Source: Gordonia soli NBRC 108243
Lineage (GTDB): Bacteria > Actinomycetota > Actinomycetes > Mycobacteriales > Mycobacteriaceae
Length of the DNA stretch: 64,000 nucleotides
Assembly: GCF_000334455.1 (NCBI RefSeq)
Contig: NZ_BANX01000016.1
Coordinates: forward strand, 62,001-126,000
Reading direction: 5' to 3'
In this document: positions 42,641-51,191 of the stretch, one piece after another
Layout: every line of letters starts with the position of its first letter
Numbering within the stretch: position 1 is the stretch's first letter
Translations under genes and position numbers: made by a program
The notes under the pieces: model-generated
What the model was told of the DNA's origin: nothing
Database searches by the model: none
What the model saw: only the letters and a program-made list of their open reading frames with translations

Positions 42641-43531
42641 CTAACTGCAGCGACCGCGGGGCAACTGAACGAGGTTCCGGTTCAACCATCTACCGATCAC
42701 GTTCAACGCAGCGATCCCGGAGTCCAACGACGAACCTGCAGTGCTCATGACGATCGAGGCCATCCGACCGTCGCGATACGTGATGAGCCCGATCTGCCGG
42801 ACCACGTAGCCGGAAGACGCGCCGGGGCCCCACCCTCCCTTGACCGCCGTGGCTTTCGGAGTCGCCATCGTCTCGACGCCCCACTGTTGGTTGGCCGCCA
42901 CCTGTCCCATCAGGGAGACGACGTGCTCGGTACCCCTCATACACGGCAGTTGTGCGGTGAACGTCCCGGCCGCGGCGAGCGTCCACACCGTCTGCCCGAA
43001 GACCGTGTACCCGGGCCGGAGTCGCTGTGCCGGCACCACCGTCGATGTGTCCCCACCGTCCCGCAGCACCGCGGTGACTGCCGCAGATGCCTGGCCTGCG
43101 CTGCCCAGCGAGGACCACAACTGCTCGGCTGAGGCATTGTCGGAGTTGATGATCGCAGTCGTCTGCGCCGAGGACTGGCCATTGGCACGTTGAGCGGCGA
43201 TCGCGAGCGGGACCTTGATCGTCGACCAGGCGACGCGAGGGGTCTGATCGCCCAACTCCACCGCTTCTCCACCACCCACCGGGACCACCACGACGCCGAC
43301 CGGCTGACCCGCAGATGCCTGCGCCCGCGTGAATCCCGTAGTCAACGCGGTTGTTCGCGGCGTGGCGGACTCCGACGTAGACGGTGCGCTGCTCGACGGA
43401 GGAGCTGTCACGGTCACCGTCACCGGGGGCACCGACGACGGCTCGGTGGTCGATGAGGTCCCACATCCCACGAGAGCGACGGCAAGGGATAGGACGATCA
43501 GGAGTGGGGCGAGGACAGCTCGGATGGACAT
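42641..43531 (-). CDS. Lipoprotein paralogue with class A beta-lactamase fold
   Basis: A 296-residue lipoprotein. The lipobox LVGC places the lipidated Cys at 23, followed by a Ser/Thr/Pro linker to about residue 65. The same motifs as the neighbour are found: STIK (S103, K106), SDN (130-132) and KGG. The shared segment NQQWG and similar spacing show the two are paralogues, one free and one membrane-tethered. Mycobacterial LppW-like proteins are a possible comparison. ATG at 43531 follows AGGAG. The gap of 198 bp between the two paralogues holds no clear extra gene. Confidence 0.82.
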   Translation of the reverse strand: MSIRAVLAPLLIVLSLAVALVGCGTSSTTEPSSVPPVTVTVTAPPSSSAPSTSESATPRTTALTTGFTRAQASAGQPVGVVVVPVGGGEAVELGDQTPRVAWSTIKVPLAIAAQRANGQSSAQTTAIINSDNASAEQLWSSLGSAGQASAAVTAVLRDGGDTSTVVPAQRLRPGYTVFGQTVWTLAAAGTFTAQLPCMRGTEHVVSLMGQVAANQQWGVETMATPKATAVKGGWGPGASSGYVVRQIGLITYRDGRMASIVMSTAGSSLDSGIAALNVIGRWLNRNLVQLPRGRCS

Positions 43532-43561
43532 ACGATCTCGGCTCCTGACGACCAGGTGTGG

Positions 43562-45196
43562 TCAATAGATGTGGACCACTGCATCGGTTCCCCCGCGGCA
43601 CACCACGATGACCCCCTCCGGCACACACACCATCGGATACGACGCCCCGGTGACCGGGCTGTATGCGGTGACCGCCCGTGGTGCGCCCTTTGGACCTGTG
43701 CGGAGGTACTCGTCGCGAACGCTGAACGCGAATGCGCAGCTGGTGACGCCGGTCCCGACCCCGACCGTTCCGTCGCACGGGGACGACCCGGGCGGCGGCG
43801 CCGCGGGACCTGTCGCGACGGGCGGGATCGTCGGGGTCGCGTCCGACGGCGTGATCGTCTGGGTGACGGTGGGCGTGGTCGGGGTCGACGCCGACTGTGT
43901 TGTCGACGACCGGCCGGTCAGCCAGATCGCGCCGAGGACGAGTACTCCGATCACGGCGACGGCAGCGATCGCGAGCAGCACGTAGGCGACCGAGCGATCC
44001 CGACGTGGCGGCGCCTCCCGGCCGACTACCGGAGGTCCATAGATGCCGTAGGCGTGCGGCTCTGAGTACTGCTGCGGGGCCGAGAAGTGCTGGGGCCCGG
44101 AGAATTGCTGTGGTCCCGAGTACTGAGTGGTTCCCGGCTGGGTGATTCCTGAAGGGGGCTGAGGACCCGAGAAGTTGGTCGCTGCGGGATACTGCGCCGG
44201 CTCAGGGCCGGCCCCGCCCGAATCCAGGCGGCGAACCTGAGTCGGCTCGTACTGCTCGCCAGACGGTGCGATGACCGTCGGGGAGGCCACGATGGACGTC
44301 GGCGACTCGGCATCTGACGTCGTGGCACCGACCACGGGTCCCGGGACCAGGCCGGCCAACGGGTCCGGTTCGCCGGCGAGTGCACGCTTCGCTGCGTCGA
44401 CCAGACGTCCGGCCGTCGCAAACCGTCTCTCGGGATCAGCGGCGAGGCCGGCCCCGATCACAGGGTCGAGGCCTGCCGGCACATCGGAGTTCACCTCGCT
44501 CACCGATGGCGGCTGATCCAGGACCGCAGCCTTGATGGCCGCACTGACCGAATGCGCCGGATGAGGGACCCGGCCCGTCAGACACTCGAACAACACACAG
44601 GTCAGAGCATAGATGTCACCAGAGGGGCCGATCGCGGTCGCGTCGAACAACTCGGGAGCCATGTACGCGATGGACCCGATCGCGGTCCCCGTCTGGGTGA
44701 GGTGCGTGTCGTCGGCGCCGTGAGCGATGCCGAAGTCGACCAGATAGGCGAAATCGCCTGTCCCGATGAGGATGTTCTCCGGTTTGATGTCCCGATGCAC
44801 CAATCCGTCGGCGTGCGCGGCATCGAGCGCCGAGGATACCTGCGCGATGATCCCGACCGCTCGCTCCGGCGTCAGCGGCGCCTCGCGCCGGAGGACGGAA
44901 CGCAGGTCCTCTCCGTCGACCAGCCGCATGTCGATGAACAACACGCCGTCGATCTCGCCCCAGTCGTGAATCGGGATGACGTGCGGCTCGCCCAGGCGAG
45001 CAGCTGCACGGGACTCGCGACGGAACCTCTCCTGAAACGTCGCATCGCCGGCCAGTCCCGGGTTAAGGAGCTTGACCGCCACGACTCGTTCCTTCTCGGT
45101 GTCGAACGCGCGGTAGACCTCTCCCATGCCACCACGCCCGAGCAACTCGTCGAGCCGATAGGGCCCGAACTGGGTGTCGACGCGCTCACCGGACAT
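43562..45196 (-). CDS. Receptor-type Ser/Thr protein kinase (Pkn family)
   Basis: A 544-residue transmembrane kinase. The Gly loop is LGRGGMGEVY (19-28), the catalytic Lys is K42, the HRD loop is H134-R-D136 (HRDIKPEN) and DFG is 154-156; all key residues are intact. A Gln/Pro/Ser/Tyr-rich juxtamembrane stretch contains repeats of the type SGPQQF. A single span (about 430-452) leads to a Thr/Pro-rich stalk and a C-terminal extracellular domain with four cysteines. ATG at 45196 is chosen over a longer start. It is separated by 30 bp from the lipoprotein gene downstream and may be co-transcribed with it. Confidence 0.93.
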   Translation of the reverse strand: MSGERVDTQFGPYRLDELLGRGGMGEVYRAFDTEKERVVAVKLLNPGLAGDATFQERFRRESRAAARLGEPHVIPIHDWGEIDGVLFIDMRLVDGEDLRSVLRREAPLTPERAVGIIAQVSSALDAAHADGLVHRDIKPENILIGTGDFAYLVDFGIAHGADDTHLTQTGTAIGSIAYMAPELFDATAIGPSGDIYALTCVLFECLTGRVPHPAHSVSAAIKAAVLDQPPSVSEVNSDVPAGLDPVIGAGLAADPERRFATAGRLVDAAKRALAGEPDPLAGLVPGPVVGATTSDAESPTSIVASPTVIAPSGEQYEPTQVRRLDSGGAGPEPAQYPAATNFSGPQPPSGITQPGTTQYSGPQQFSGPQHFSAPQQYSEPHAYGIYGPPVVGREAPPRRDRSVAYVLLAIAAVAVIGVLVLGAIWLTGRSSTTQSASTPTTPTVTQTITPSDATPTIPPVATGPAAPPPGSSPCDGTVGVGTGVTSCAFAFSVRDEYLRTGPKGAPRAVTAYSPVTGASYPMVCVPEGVIVVCRGGTDAVVHIY

Positions 45197-45381
45197 GGCA
45201 GAAGCATATGCGGGAAGTCGGACAGCCGTACGGTATCCGGATCTCATCACGCGCTCGATCTGCACAAATGACGCGTCAGAGAGGCGCGCTTGCCGCATTG
45301 CACAGCGATCGGCCCTGAGGTGTCACCGGTGCGGAGAGCAGACCACCAGCTGCCGGCGCGACCCGCACGACCGACGCACTC

Positions 45382-45465
45382 AAGCGAACGTTCGACGCTT
45401 TCGAGCGCACGATGAACGAGTCGGAGCGCACGATCGACGGATCCGAGCGCACGATCGACGTCTCA
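45382..45465. repeat. Tandem 21-bp repeat, three clear copies plus a decayed one
   Basis: Copies begin at 45403, 45424 and 45445, each starting GAGCGCACGAT; a degenerate copy begins at 45382. The array lies in the 266-bp gap between the kinase start and the TetR stop and runs up to that stop codon. No gene is seen in the rest of the gap. Confidence 0.7.
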
Positions 45466-46158
45466 GCTGTTCAGCGGGCGCCACTTTCCCATGCCCAGGA
45501 ACACCATCACCAGCTGGCGTTCGGTCCGCTCGACGATCTCACGACGGGACCCACGGCCCCGGTGGTCACCGTCGAGGATGTCGGCGACCGCGGTGAGCAT
45601 GATCGTCACGATCAGCTCGGCGGCGAGTTCGAGATCCTCGGGCCCCCAGGCCGCGAGGTCGGGCATGCGCGAGAGGTCGATCGCGAGCTCTTTGGAGAAC
45701 AGTCGTAGCTCGGTGTCGATCGCGCGCCGGATCTCGCTGACGCCGCCGTGCTGTTCACGCACCAGGAATCGGAACGCGGGCTCGTTGTCGTCGACGTGGG
45801 CGAGCAGGATCTCCAGCGAGTTCTGCGCGGTCGGCAGCGCCTGACGCGCGGCCAGATCACGCCGACCCTCGCGCAGCGCGCCGCGCAGCACTCGCATCGA
45901 GTCCTCCACGAGGGTGACCCCGAGGTCCTCCATCGAGGCGAAGTGTCGATAGAAGGCGGTCGGGACGATGCCCGCACCGCGTGCCACCTCGCGCAGGCTG
46001 ATGCTGGCGAAACTGCGCTCCTCGACCAGGTCCATGGTGGCGTCGATCAGCGATTGCCGCGTCCGCCCCTTGCGCTCGGCCCGGCTCTCCGAATCGGTCA
46101 CATCGCCGCGTGCCGGCCGGGGCCGACGCGCGGAACCTGCGGTCCGGGTCCGGGTCAC
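45463..46158 (-). CDS. TetR-family regulator divergent from the desaturase operon
   Basis: A 231-residue repressor. The helix-turn-helix is FASISLREVARGAGIVPTAFYRHF. The start is the GTG at 46158, placed by TAGAAT (46171-46166, minus strand) seven bases upstream, which implies a leaderless mRNA; a second GTG at 46101 is possible. It is divergent from the reductase/desaturase genes, as DesT-like and other acyl-CoA-sensing TetR proteins often are. An acyl-CoA ligand and a role in adjusting unsaturation are inferred. Confidence 0.86.
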   Translation of the reverse strand: MTRTRTAGSARRPRPARGDVTDSESRAERKGRTRQSLIDATMDLVEERSFASISLREVARGAGIVPTAFYRHFASMEDLGVTLVEDSMRVLRGALREGRRDLAARQALPTAQNSLEILLAHVDDNEPAFRFLVREQHGGVSEIRRAIDTELRLFSKELAIDLSRMPDLAAWGPEDLELAAELIVTIMLTAVADILDGDHRGRGSRREIVERTERQLVMVFLGMGKWRPLNS

Positions 46159-46306
46159 GACGACGATTCTATGTCCCACCCGCATCAGCGCGTCGACGTC
46201 CCCGTCCGCCTGTCTGGAGTCCACGCCACATACCGGGGTCACTCGTGAGTGCCATCACACGCGGTTCGCCTTGACGGACCGGTCCGATCCCATGCCACAC
46301 TCGTTG

Positions 46307-46322
46307 GTGTACAGATGTGCAC
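46307..46322. promoter_or_regulatory. Inverted repeat GTGTACA-GA-TGTGCAC, candidate TetR operator
   Basis: Seven-bp arms pairing at 6 of 7 positions, 30 bp before the reductase ATG. A TTGACG (46271-46276) lies upstream and may be the -35. The divergent TetR is the likely ligand. Confidence 0.5.
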
Positions 46323-46351
46323 TGAAAGCACGAAGTGAAGGACTCAGCCCA

Positions 46352-47437
46352 ATGAGCATCCGACTCCCAGATTTCGTCGGCTCCGTCATCGAAGCCGCAC
46401 TCTCGCCCCACCCCGTCGACCGCTATCTCGAGCTCGTCGACCCCATGCTGACGTGGCGTGACCTCCGCGCGAAGGTGATCGAGGTCGAGCACCCCACGGA
46501 CCGGACGGTTCGCCTCGTCCTCCGTCCCACCCGTCAGTGGTCCGGCCATCGTGCCGGCCAGTATGTGCAGCTCAGCGTCGTCATCGACGGCGTGCGTCAC
46601 ATGCGCTGCTTCTCGCCGGCCAACGCCGAGGGTGGCCCGGATTCCGACATCGAACTGATCGTGACTGCCCATGACGACGGATTCGTGTCACGACATCTGC
46701 GCGAGCGCACCCGGGTCGGCGACGTCCTGGGCCTCTCGACCCCGGACGGCACCTTCACCCTCCCGGCGCGCGATCCGGAGGCAGCGGTCTTCGTCAGCGG
46801 AGGCAGCGGCATTACACCTGTACTCTCGATGGTGCGCACGCTGCTGGCCCGCGGGTACCGCCGTCCGATCACCTTCCTGCACTACGCGCGCGACGCCGAC
46901 GACGTCCCGCAGCGAGAACTACTGGAGGAACTCGCAGCCATTCATCCGACCGTGGATCTCCGGCTCCGGTACACCCGTGCCGACGGTCCGGGCGGCGGCC
47001 ACTTCGAGGCGGGCCACCTGGCCGACATCGAACACCTCGCCGTCGCAGACCTCTTCCTCTGCGGTCCGCCCGGCCTGATGTCGGCGGTCACCGAGCACCA
47101 CGAGTCGACCGGCCACACCCGGTCGCTGCACTCCGAGGCATTCACCCTGGCGAGCCGCGTCGCACCTGACCCCGACGAGGCGGTGAGCGGCGAACTCCGC
47201 TTCCTGTCCTCCGATCGCGTGGCGACCAACGACGGCCGGACGATCCTGGACCAGGCCGAGTCCGCGGGGCTCTCGCCAGAGCACGGTTGCCGCATGGGGA
47301 TCTGCTTCTCCTGCACCGCCGTCAAGAAGGCCGGATGCACGCGCAACGTGCTGACCGGCGACATCGACACCGAATCCGACACCCAGATCCAGCTGTGCAT
47401 CAACGCACCGGTTGGCGACGTGGAAATCGAGGTATGA
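46352..47437 (+). CDS. Ferredoxin-reductase-type electron donor of the desaturase
   Basis: A 361-residue protein with an FAD domain (RAGQYVQLSV), an NAD(P) domain (FVSGGSGITPVLSM, LFLCGPPGLM) and a C-terminal plant-type 2Fe-2S ferredoxin domain (CRMGICFSC with a late Cys in QLCIN). It is the counterpart of Rv3230c, which supplies electrons to DesA3. GAAGGA precedes the ATG at 46352. It overlaps or abuts the desaturase gene, so the pair is one operon. Confidence 0.92.
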   Translation: MSIRLPDFVGSVIEAALSPHPVDRYLELVDPMLTWRDLRAKVIEVEHPTDRTVRLVLRPTRQWSGHRAGQYVQLSVVIDGVRHMRCFSPANAEGGPDSDIELIVTAHDDGFVSRHLRERTRVGDVLGLSTPDGTFTLPARDPEAAVFVSGGSGITPVLSMVRTLLARGYRRPITFLHYARDADDVPQRELLEELAAIHPTVDLRLRYTRADGPGGGHFEAGHLADIEHLAVADLFLCGPPGLMSAVTEHHESTGHTRSLHSEAFTLASRVAPDPDEAVSGELRFLSSDRVATNDGRTILDQAESAGLSPEHGCRMGICFSCTAVKKAGCTRNVLTGDIDTESDTQIQLCINAPVGDVEIEV

Positions 47438-47442
47438 GAACC

Positions 47443-48648
47443 ATGACCGACATCCTGGACACCCCCACCCCCGCTCCCGAGGCCGCCGAGACCGCGGTCG
47501 AACCGGCGAACCCTCTCAAGGTCGTCCGCGATCCGAAGAACATCGTCCTGAGCTACGCGGAGGTCGAGGCACTCGGACGCGACCTGGACGCCCTGAAGGC
47601 GCGTCTCGTCGCCGACCTCGGCGAGAAGGACCGCGAATACATCTACTCGGTCATCCGCGCCCAGCGTGGATTCGAGGTCGCCGGTCGCGCCCTGATGTAC
47701 CTCGGCTTCTTCCCGCCGGCCTGGATCGCCGCCGTCGGTGCACTCTCCGTGTCGAAGATCCTCGACAACATGGAGATCGGTCACAACGTCATGCACGGCC
47801 AGTACGACTGGATGCGCGAGGACACCTACAACTCGCGCGAATTCGAATGGGACACCGTCTGCCCGGCCGACCAGTGGCGCCACAGCCACAACTACATGCA
47901 CCACACCTTCACCAACATCGTCGGTGAAGACCGCGACATCGGCTACGGCATCCTGCGGATGGATCGCGATCAGAAGTGGAATCCGTACTACCTCGGCAAC
48001 CTCGGGTACGCGACCGCACTGATGCTGCTGTTCGAGTGGGGCGTGATGCTGCACGACCTCGAGGTCGAGAACATCGTGGCCGGCAAGCGCAAGTGGCACG
48101 ACGTCAAGGGCCTCGTGAAGGGCATGTGGCGCAAGGCCGGTCGCCAGGTCCTCAAGGACTACGTGGTCTTCCCGGCACTGACCGGACCGCTGTTCGTTCC
48201 GACTCTGGTCGGCAACGCCACCGCCAACCTGGTCCGCAACGTGTGGACGTACTCCATCATCTTCTGCGGTCACTTCCCCAGCGGCGCACAGACGTTCACG
48301 TCGGAGGAATGCGAGAACGAGACCCGCGGTCAGTGGTACCTGCGGCAGATGCTCGGCTCCGCGAACATCGACGGGTCGCCCCTGTTCCACATCATGAGCG
48401 GCAACCTCTCGCACCAGATCGAACACCACCTGTTCCCCGACATCCCGGCGAGCCGGTACCCGGAGATCTCCGGCGAGGTGCGCGAGATCTGCGAGAAGTA
48501 CGGTCTGCCCTACAACACCGGTTCGCTGAGCCACCAGCTGATGTCGACGTGGAAGAAGATCGCCAAGCTGTCGCTGCCGAACTTCATGACCCGCGACGAC
48601 AACGACATCGTGGTGACGGTCGAGCGCTCGGCGTCGTCGGCGGCCTGA
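47443..48648 (+). CDS. desA3: Membrane stearoyl-CoA delta-9 desaturase (DesA3-type)
   Basis: A 401-residue membrane desaturase that makes oleoyl-CoA. The three di-iron histidine boxes are HNVMH (114-118), HNYMHH (149-154) and HQIEHH near residue 325. Long segments match M. tuberculosis Rv3229c, for example NMEIGHNVMHGQ and GQWYLRQMLGSAN. ATG at 47443 has GAGG ten bases upstream; an ATG at 47434 overlapping the previous stop as ATGA is also possible. It works with the reductase just upstream. Confidence 0.94.
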   Translation: MTDILDTPTPAPEAAETAVEPANPLKVVRDPKNIVLSYAEVEALGRDLDALKARLVADLGEKDREYIYSVIRAQRGFEVAGRALMYLGFFPPAWIAAVGALSVSKILDNMEIGHNVMHGQYDWMREDTYNSREFEWDTVCPADQWRHSHNYMHHTFTNIVGEDRDIGYGILRMDRDQKWNPYYLGNLGYATALMLLFEWGVMLHDLEVENIVAGKRKWHDVKGLVKGMWRKAGRQVLKDYVVFPALTGPLFVPTLVGNATANLVRNVWTYSIIFCGHFPSGAQTFTSEECENETRGQWYLRQMLGSANIDGSPLFHIMSGNLSHQIEHHLFPDIPASRYPEISGEVREICEKYGLPYNTGSLSHQLMSTWKKIAKLSLPNFMTRDDNDIVVTVERSASSAA

Positions 48649-48724
48649 GCAGACCCGCCCGCGGGCGGTATGGTCGGTCCGAACCCACCGACGGCGCGCG
48701 ATCCCGCGACGACGAGGAGAGACC

Positions 48725-49054
48725 ATGGTCGACCGTTTGGAACGCAACAAGGACATCGCCCAGGAGATCCTGGAGTCGACGGCCACCCGGGTCGGGCGAA
48801 TCGCCACGATCATCACCACCGCCGTCGTGGACGTCGCGCGCGAGGTCGGAGACCTGATCAGCGATGGATTCGAGATGCGCGAAGCGGCCCAACGTGCTCG
48901 CCTGGACGCCGAGCGTACGGGCGAACTGGGTGCCGACGACGAGGTACCCGTCGACGATCACATCGACGGCGAGATCCTCGACGGGATCGGTGAGCGACCG
49001 GCACTCCCGGGCGCCCGCGAGCAGCGCGATCTCGAGACCGAGGGTGATCGGTGA
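48725..49054 (+). CDS. Small acidic protein of unknown function
   Basis: A 109-residue protein. An amphipathic helical N-terminal half (IAQEILESTATRVGRIATIITTAVVDVAREVGD region) precedes a strongly acidic tail. No cysteine and no signal peptide. GAGGAGAG lies upstream of the ATG at 48725. Its stop overlaps the next gene by GTGA, so the two are coupled. It may be a peripheral membrane protein. The family is not recognised. Confidence 0.7.
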   Translation: MVDRLERNKDIAQEILESTATRVGRIATIITTAVVDVAREVGDLISDGFEMREAAQRARLDAERTGELGADDEVPVDDHIDGEILDGIGERPALPGAREQRDLETEGDR

Positions 49055-49653
49055 CCTTCCCGCCGCCAGGGCAGGGGCCGAATACCTTTGCGACACCACC
49101 TCCACCGCCGACTCCGGCACGTCCGGCGTCGGCGGTGGTCTCGGGTCTGCTGGCGGTGATCTTCGCGATCCTCGTCGCCGCTTACACGGCCGTGACCTGG
49201 TCGCAGATAGTCGGTGGCGGTAATTGGCCGATCGGCGAGATCCTGACCGGGATCAGCCACTCCGGCAGTGCGGCTCTGTCGACCCTGCTGCTCTGCTGGG
49301 TCCTGTCGCCGCCGATCAGCGCGTTGCTGCTCATCGGCTCGATCGCGTCGTTCTTCAGTCGCGTCGCCCGCGTGTGCTCGGTGCTGCTGATCCTCCCGAC
49401 CATCCTGATGTTGCTCGGCTTCACCGGGCCGTATCTGGCCCTGGGTCCTTATTGGTTCGACGGGGACTCCGATGCCGGCCTCTTCACCGCGGCGTGGGGC
49501 TTCCCGCTGTTCCTGGTGATCTGCGCGGTGGTCACCGCAGCCGCTCTCGCGGTGGCGAGCCGATCGCCCGCGCCACCCCGGACGGTGTCGTCGGCCGTCG
49601 TCACCGGCCACTACACCCCGATCTCGCCCTCGGCGCCCTTACATCTCCAGTGA
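49051..49653 (+). CDS. Membrane protein of unknown function
   Basis: A 200-residue protein with a Pro-rich N-terminus (PPPPPTPARP) and four likely membrane spans (about 28-50, 72-98, 100-132 and 148-170). No catalytic motif is seen. The GTG at 49051 overlaps the previous stop by 4 bp. Confidence 0.75.
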   Translation: MTFPPPGQGPNTFATPPPPPTPARPASAVVSGLLAVIFAILVAAYTAVTWSQIVGGGNWPIGEILTGISHSGSAALSTLLLCWVLSPPISALLLIGSIASFFSRVARVCSVLLILPTILMLLGFTGPYLALGPYWFDGDSDAGLFTAAWGFPLFLVICAVVTAAALAVASRSPAPPRTVSSAVVTGHYTPISPSAPLHLQ

Positions 49654-49727
49654 TCGCATCCGTTGCCAGGACTGCCGCGACTCCGTAACTTGGTTCCGTT
49701 CGCCACGGCTCTACCCAGGAGGTCGCG

Positions 49728-50237
49728 ATGTCCGTCCGATCGCTGTACACCTTTCCGAACCCGGTCAATGACTACGCCGCCCGATCCACGGCCGGCCTGG
49801 TGGTGCTCCTGGCAATCGTCGCGGTCGTCGTGAACCACCCGGTCCTGTATGCGGTGCTCGCGATCGGATTCCTGTTGCGTGTGCTCGCCGGCCCGAAGCT
49901 GTCGCCATTCGGTCAGCTGTCCGTACGTTTCATCGTGCCGAAGATCTGGAAGAAGACGAAGCTCGTCGCCGGCCCGCCCAAGCGGTTCGCCCAGTCGATC
50001 GGTCTCGTCCTGACGACGGTGGCGCTCGTCCTGAGCCTCCTCGGCTTCGGCCTCGCGGCCCAGATCGCGGTCGGGTTCCTGATCGTCGCGGCAACACTCG
50101 AGTCGGTCTTCGGGATCTGCCTGGGCTGCATCATCTTCGGCTTCCTGCAGCGGCGCGGCATCATTCCCGAGTCGGTCTGCGAGGCGTGCAACAACATCTC
50201 GCTGCGCGTCCCCGAGGAAAGCGCCGCTGCACGCTGA
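49728..50237 (+). CDS. DUF4395-family membrane protein
   Basis: A 169-residue membrane protein with the N-terminal DUF4395 sequence FPNPVNDYAARSTAG and several hydrophobic spans. Two CxxC pairs are visible (ICLGC near residue 132 and VCEAC near 152), which suggests a thiol-disulfide or metal role, as proposed for DUF4395 proteins found near thioredoxin-like genes. AGGAGG precedes the ATG. It is convergent with the Ppx gene, with 6 bp between stops. Confidence 0.82.
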   Translation: MSVRSLYTFPNPVNDYAARSTAGLVVLLAIVAVVVNHPVLYAVLAIGFLLRVLAGPKLSPFGQLSVRFIVPKIWKKTKLVAGPPKRFAQSIGLVLTTVALVLSLLGFGLAAQIAVGFLIVAATLESVFGICLGCIIFGFLQRRGIIPESVCEACNNISLRVPEESAAAR

Positions 50238-50243
50238 CCGCGA

Positions 50244-51191
50244 TCAGTCGAGCAGTCCCGCGGCGATGCCGTCGAGGATGTCGTGCTCGCTGACCACGAG
50301 CTCGGAGATGCCCGCACGCCGGTCGAACTCGTTTGCCAGCACAGTGGTCACCAGCGCACCGCCGCCGATCACGTCGACTCGGCCGGGATGCATCGGCCCC
50401 AGCGCCGCGCGCTCTGCCCGGGTCATACCCACCAGTTGCCGACACACGTCGTCGAGATCGCCCAACGAGATGCGGGAGAGGTGGATGGCGTCGGGATCGT
50501 AGGTCTCCAGTCCGGCGCCGACAGCCGAGAGAGTCGTCATGGTCCCGGCGACACCCACCCAGGTGCGCGCCCGCTCGACCGGGACCGTAGCGAATGCCGG
50601 AGCCAACCGCTCGGTGGCGAACGAGGTCGCGTGGTCGATCTCGTCGCGTGTCGGCGGATCCGAGGCCAACGCCCGCTCGGTCAATCGAACGCAACCGATG
50701 TCGGCCGAGTGCGCCGCGATCACACCGTCGGAGTCGCCGAGTACGACCTCGGTGGAACCACCTCCGAGGTCGGTCACCACGAACGGTCCGTCGGCCGGAT
50801 CGAGCTCGCCGACGGCGCCTCGATAGGACAGACAAGCCTCCTCGTCACCACTGATGACCTCTGCATTCACCCCTGCCACCACCCGATCGAGGAGCGCGCC
50901 GGTCACGGCGAAGAAGTCGTCGCGGTTGGCGGCGTCCCTGGTGGCCGACGTCGCGACCATCCGGAGGCGTTCGGCACCGGCGTCGACGAGGATGTCCACG
51001 TAGTCGGCGAGTGCCACCCGTGTGCGTTCGATGGCCTCGTCGGCGAACCGGCCGGTCGCATCGACTCCCTGCCCGAGACGCACGACCCGCATCTCACGAT
51101 GCAACTCGTGCCGGGTTCCGTCGGGATCCGCGCGCACGACCAGCAAGCGGATCGAGTTGGTCCCACAGTCGACCGCGCCGACGACCGTCAC
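50244..51191 (-). CDS. Ppx/GppA-family exopolyphosphatase
   Basis: A 315-residue ASKHA-fold phosphatase acting on polyphosphate or pppGpp. The phosphate-1 loop is AVDCGTNSIRLLV, the conserved Glu region is VEVISGDEEACLSY-like (AEVISGDEEACLSYRG), and the phosphate-2 loop is VVTDLGGGSTEVVLG. It lacks the C-terminal extension of E. coli Ppx, like mycobacterial Ppx2 (Rv1026). The GTG start overlaps the DUF501 stop by 4 bp. Confidence 0.92.
   Translation of the reverse strand: MTVVGAVDCGTNSIRLLVVRADPDGTRHELHREMRVVRLGQGVDATGRFADEAIERTRVALADYVDILVDAGAERLRMVATSATRDAANRDDFFAVTGALLDRVVAGVNAEVISGDEEACLSYRGAVGELDPADGPFVVTDLGGGSTEVVLGDSDGVIAAHSADIGCVRLTERALASDPPTRDEIDHATSFATERLAPAFATVPVERARTWVGVAGTMTTLSAVGAGLETYDPDAIHLSRISLGDLDDVCRQLVGMTRAERAALGPMHPGRVDVIGGGALVTTVLANEFDRRAGISELVVSEHDILDGIAAGLLD

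Noticed and set aside
46942-48819. Long open frame (625 codons) on the minus strand opposite the desaturase operon
   Set aside because: Antisense to genes with intact histidine boxes and ferredoxin motif; no recognisable domain.
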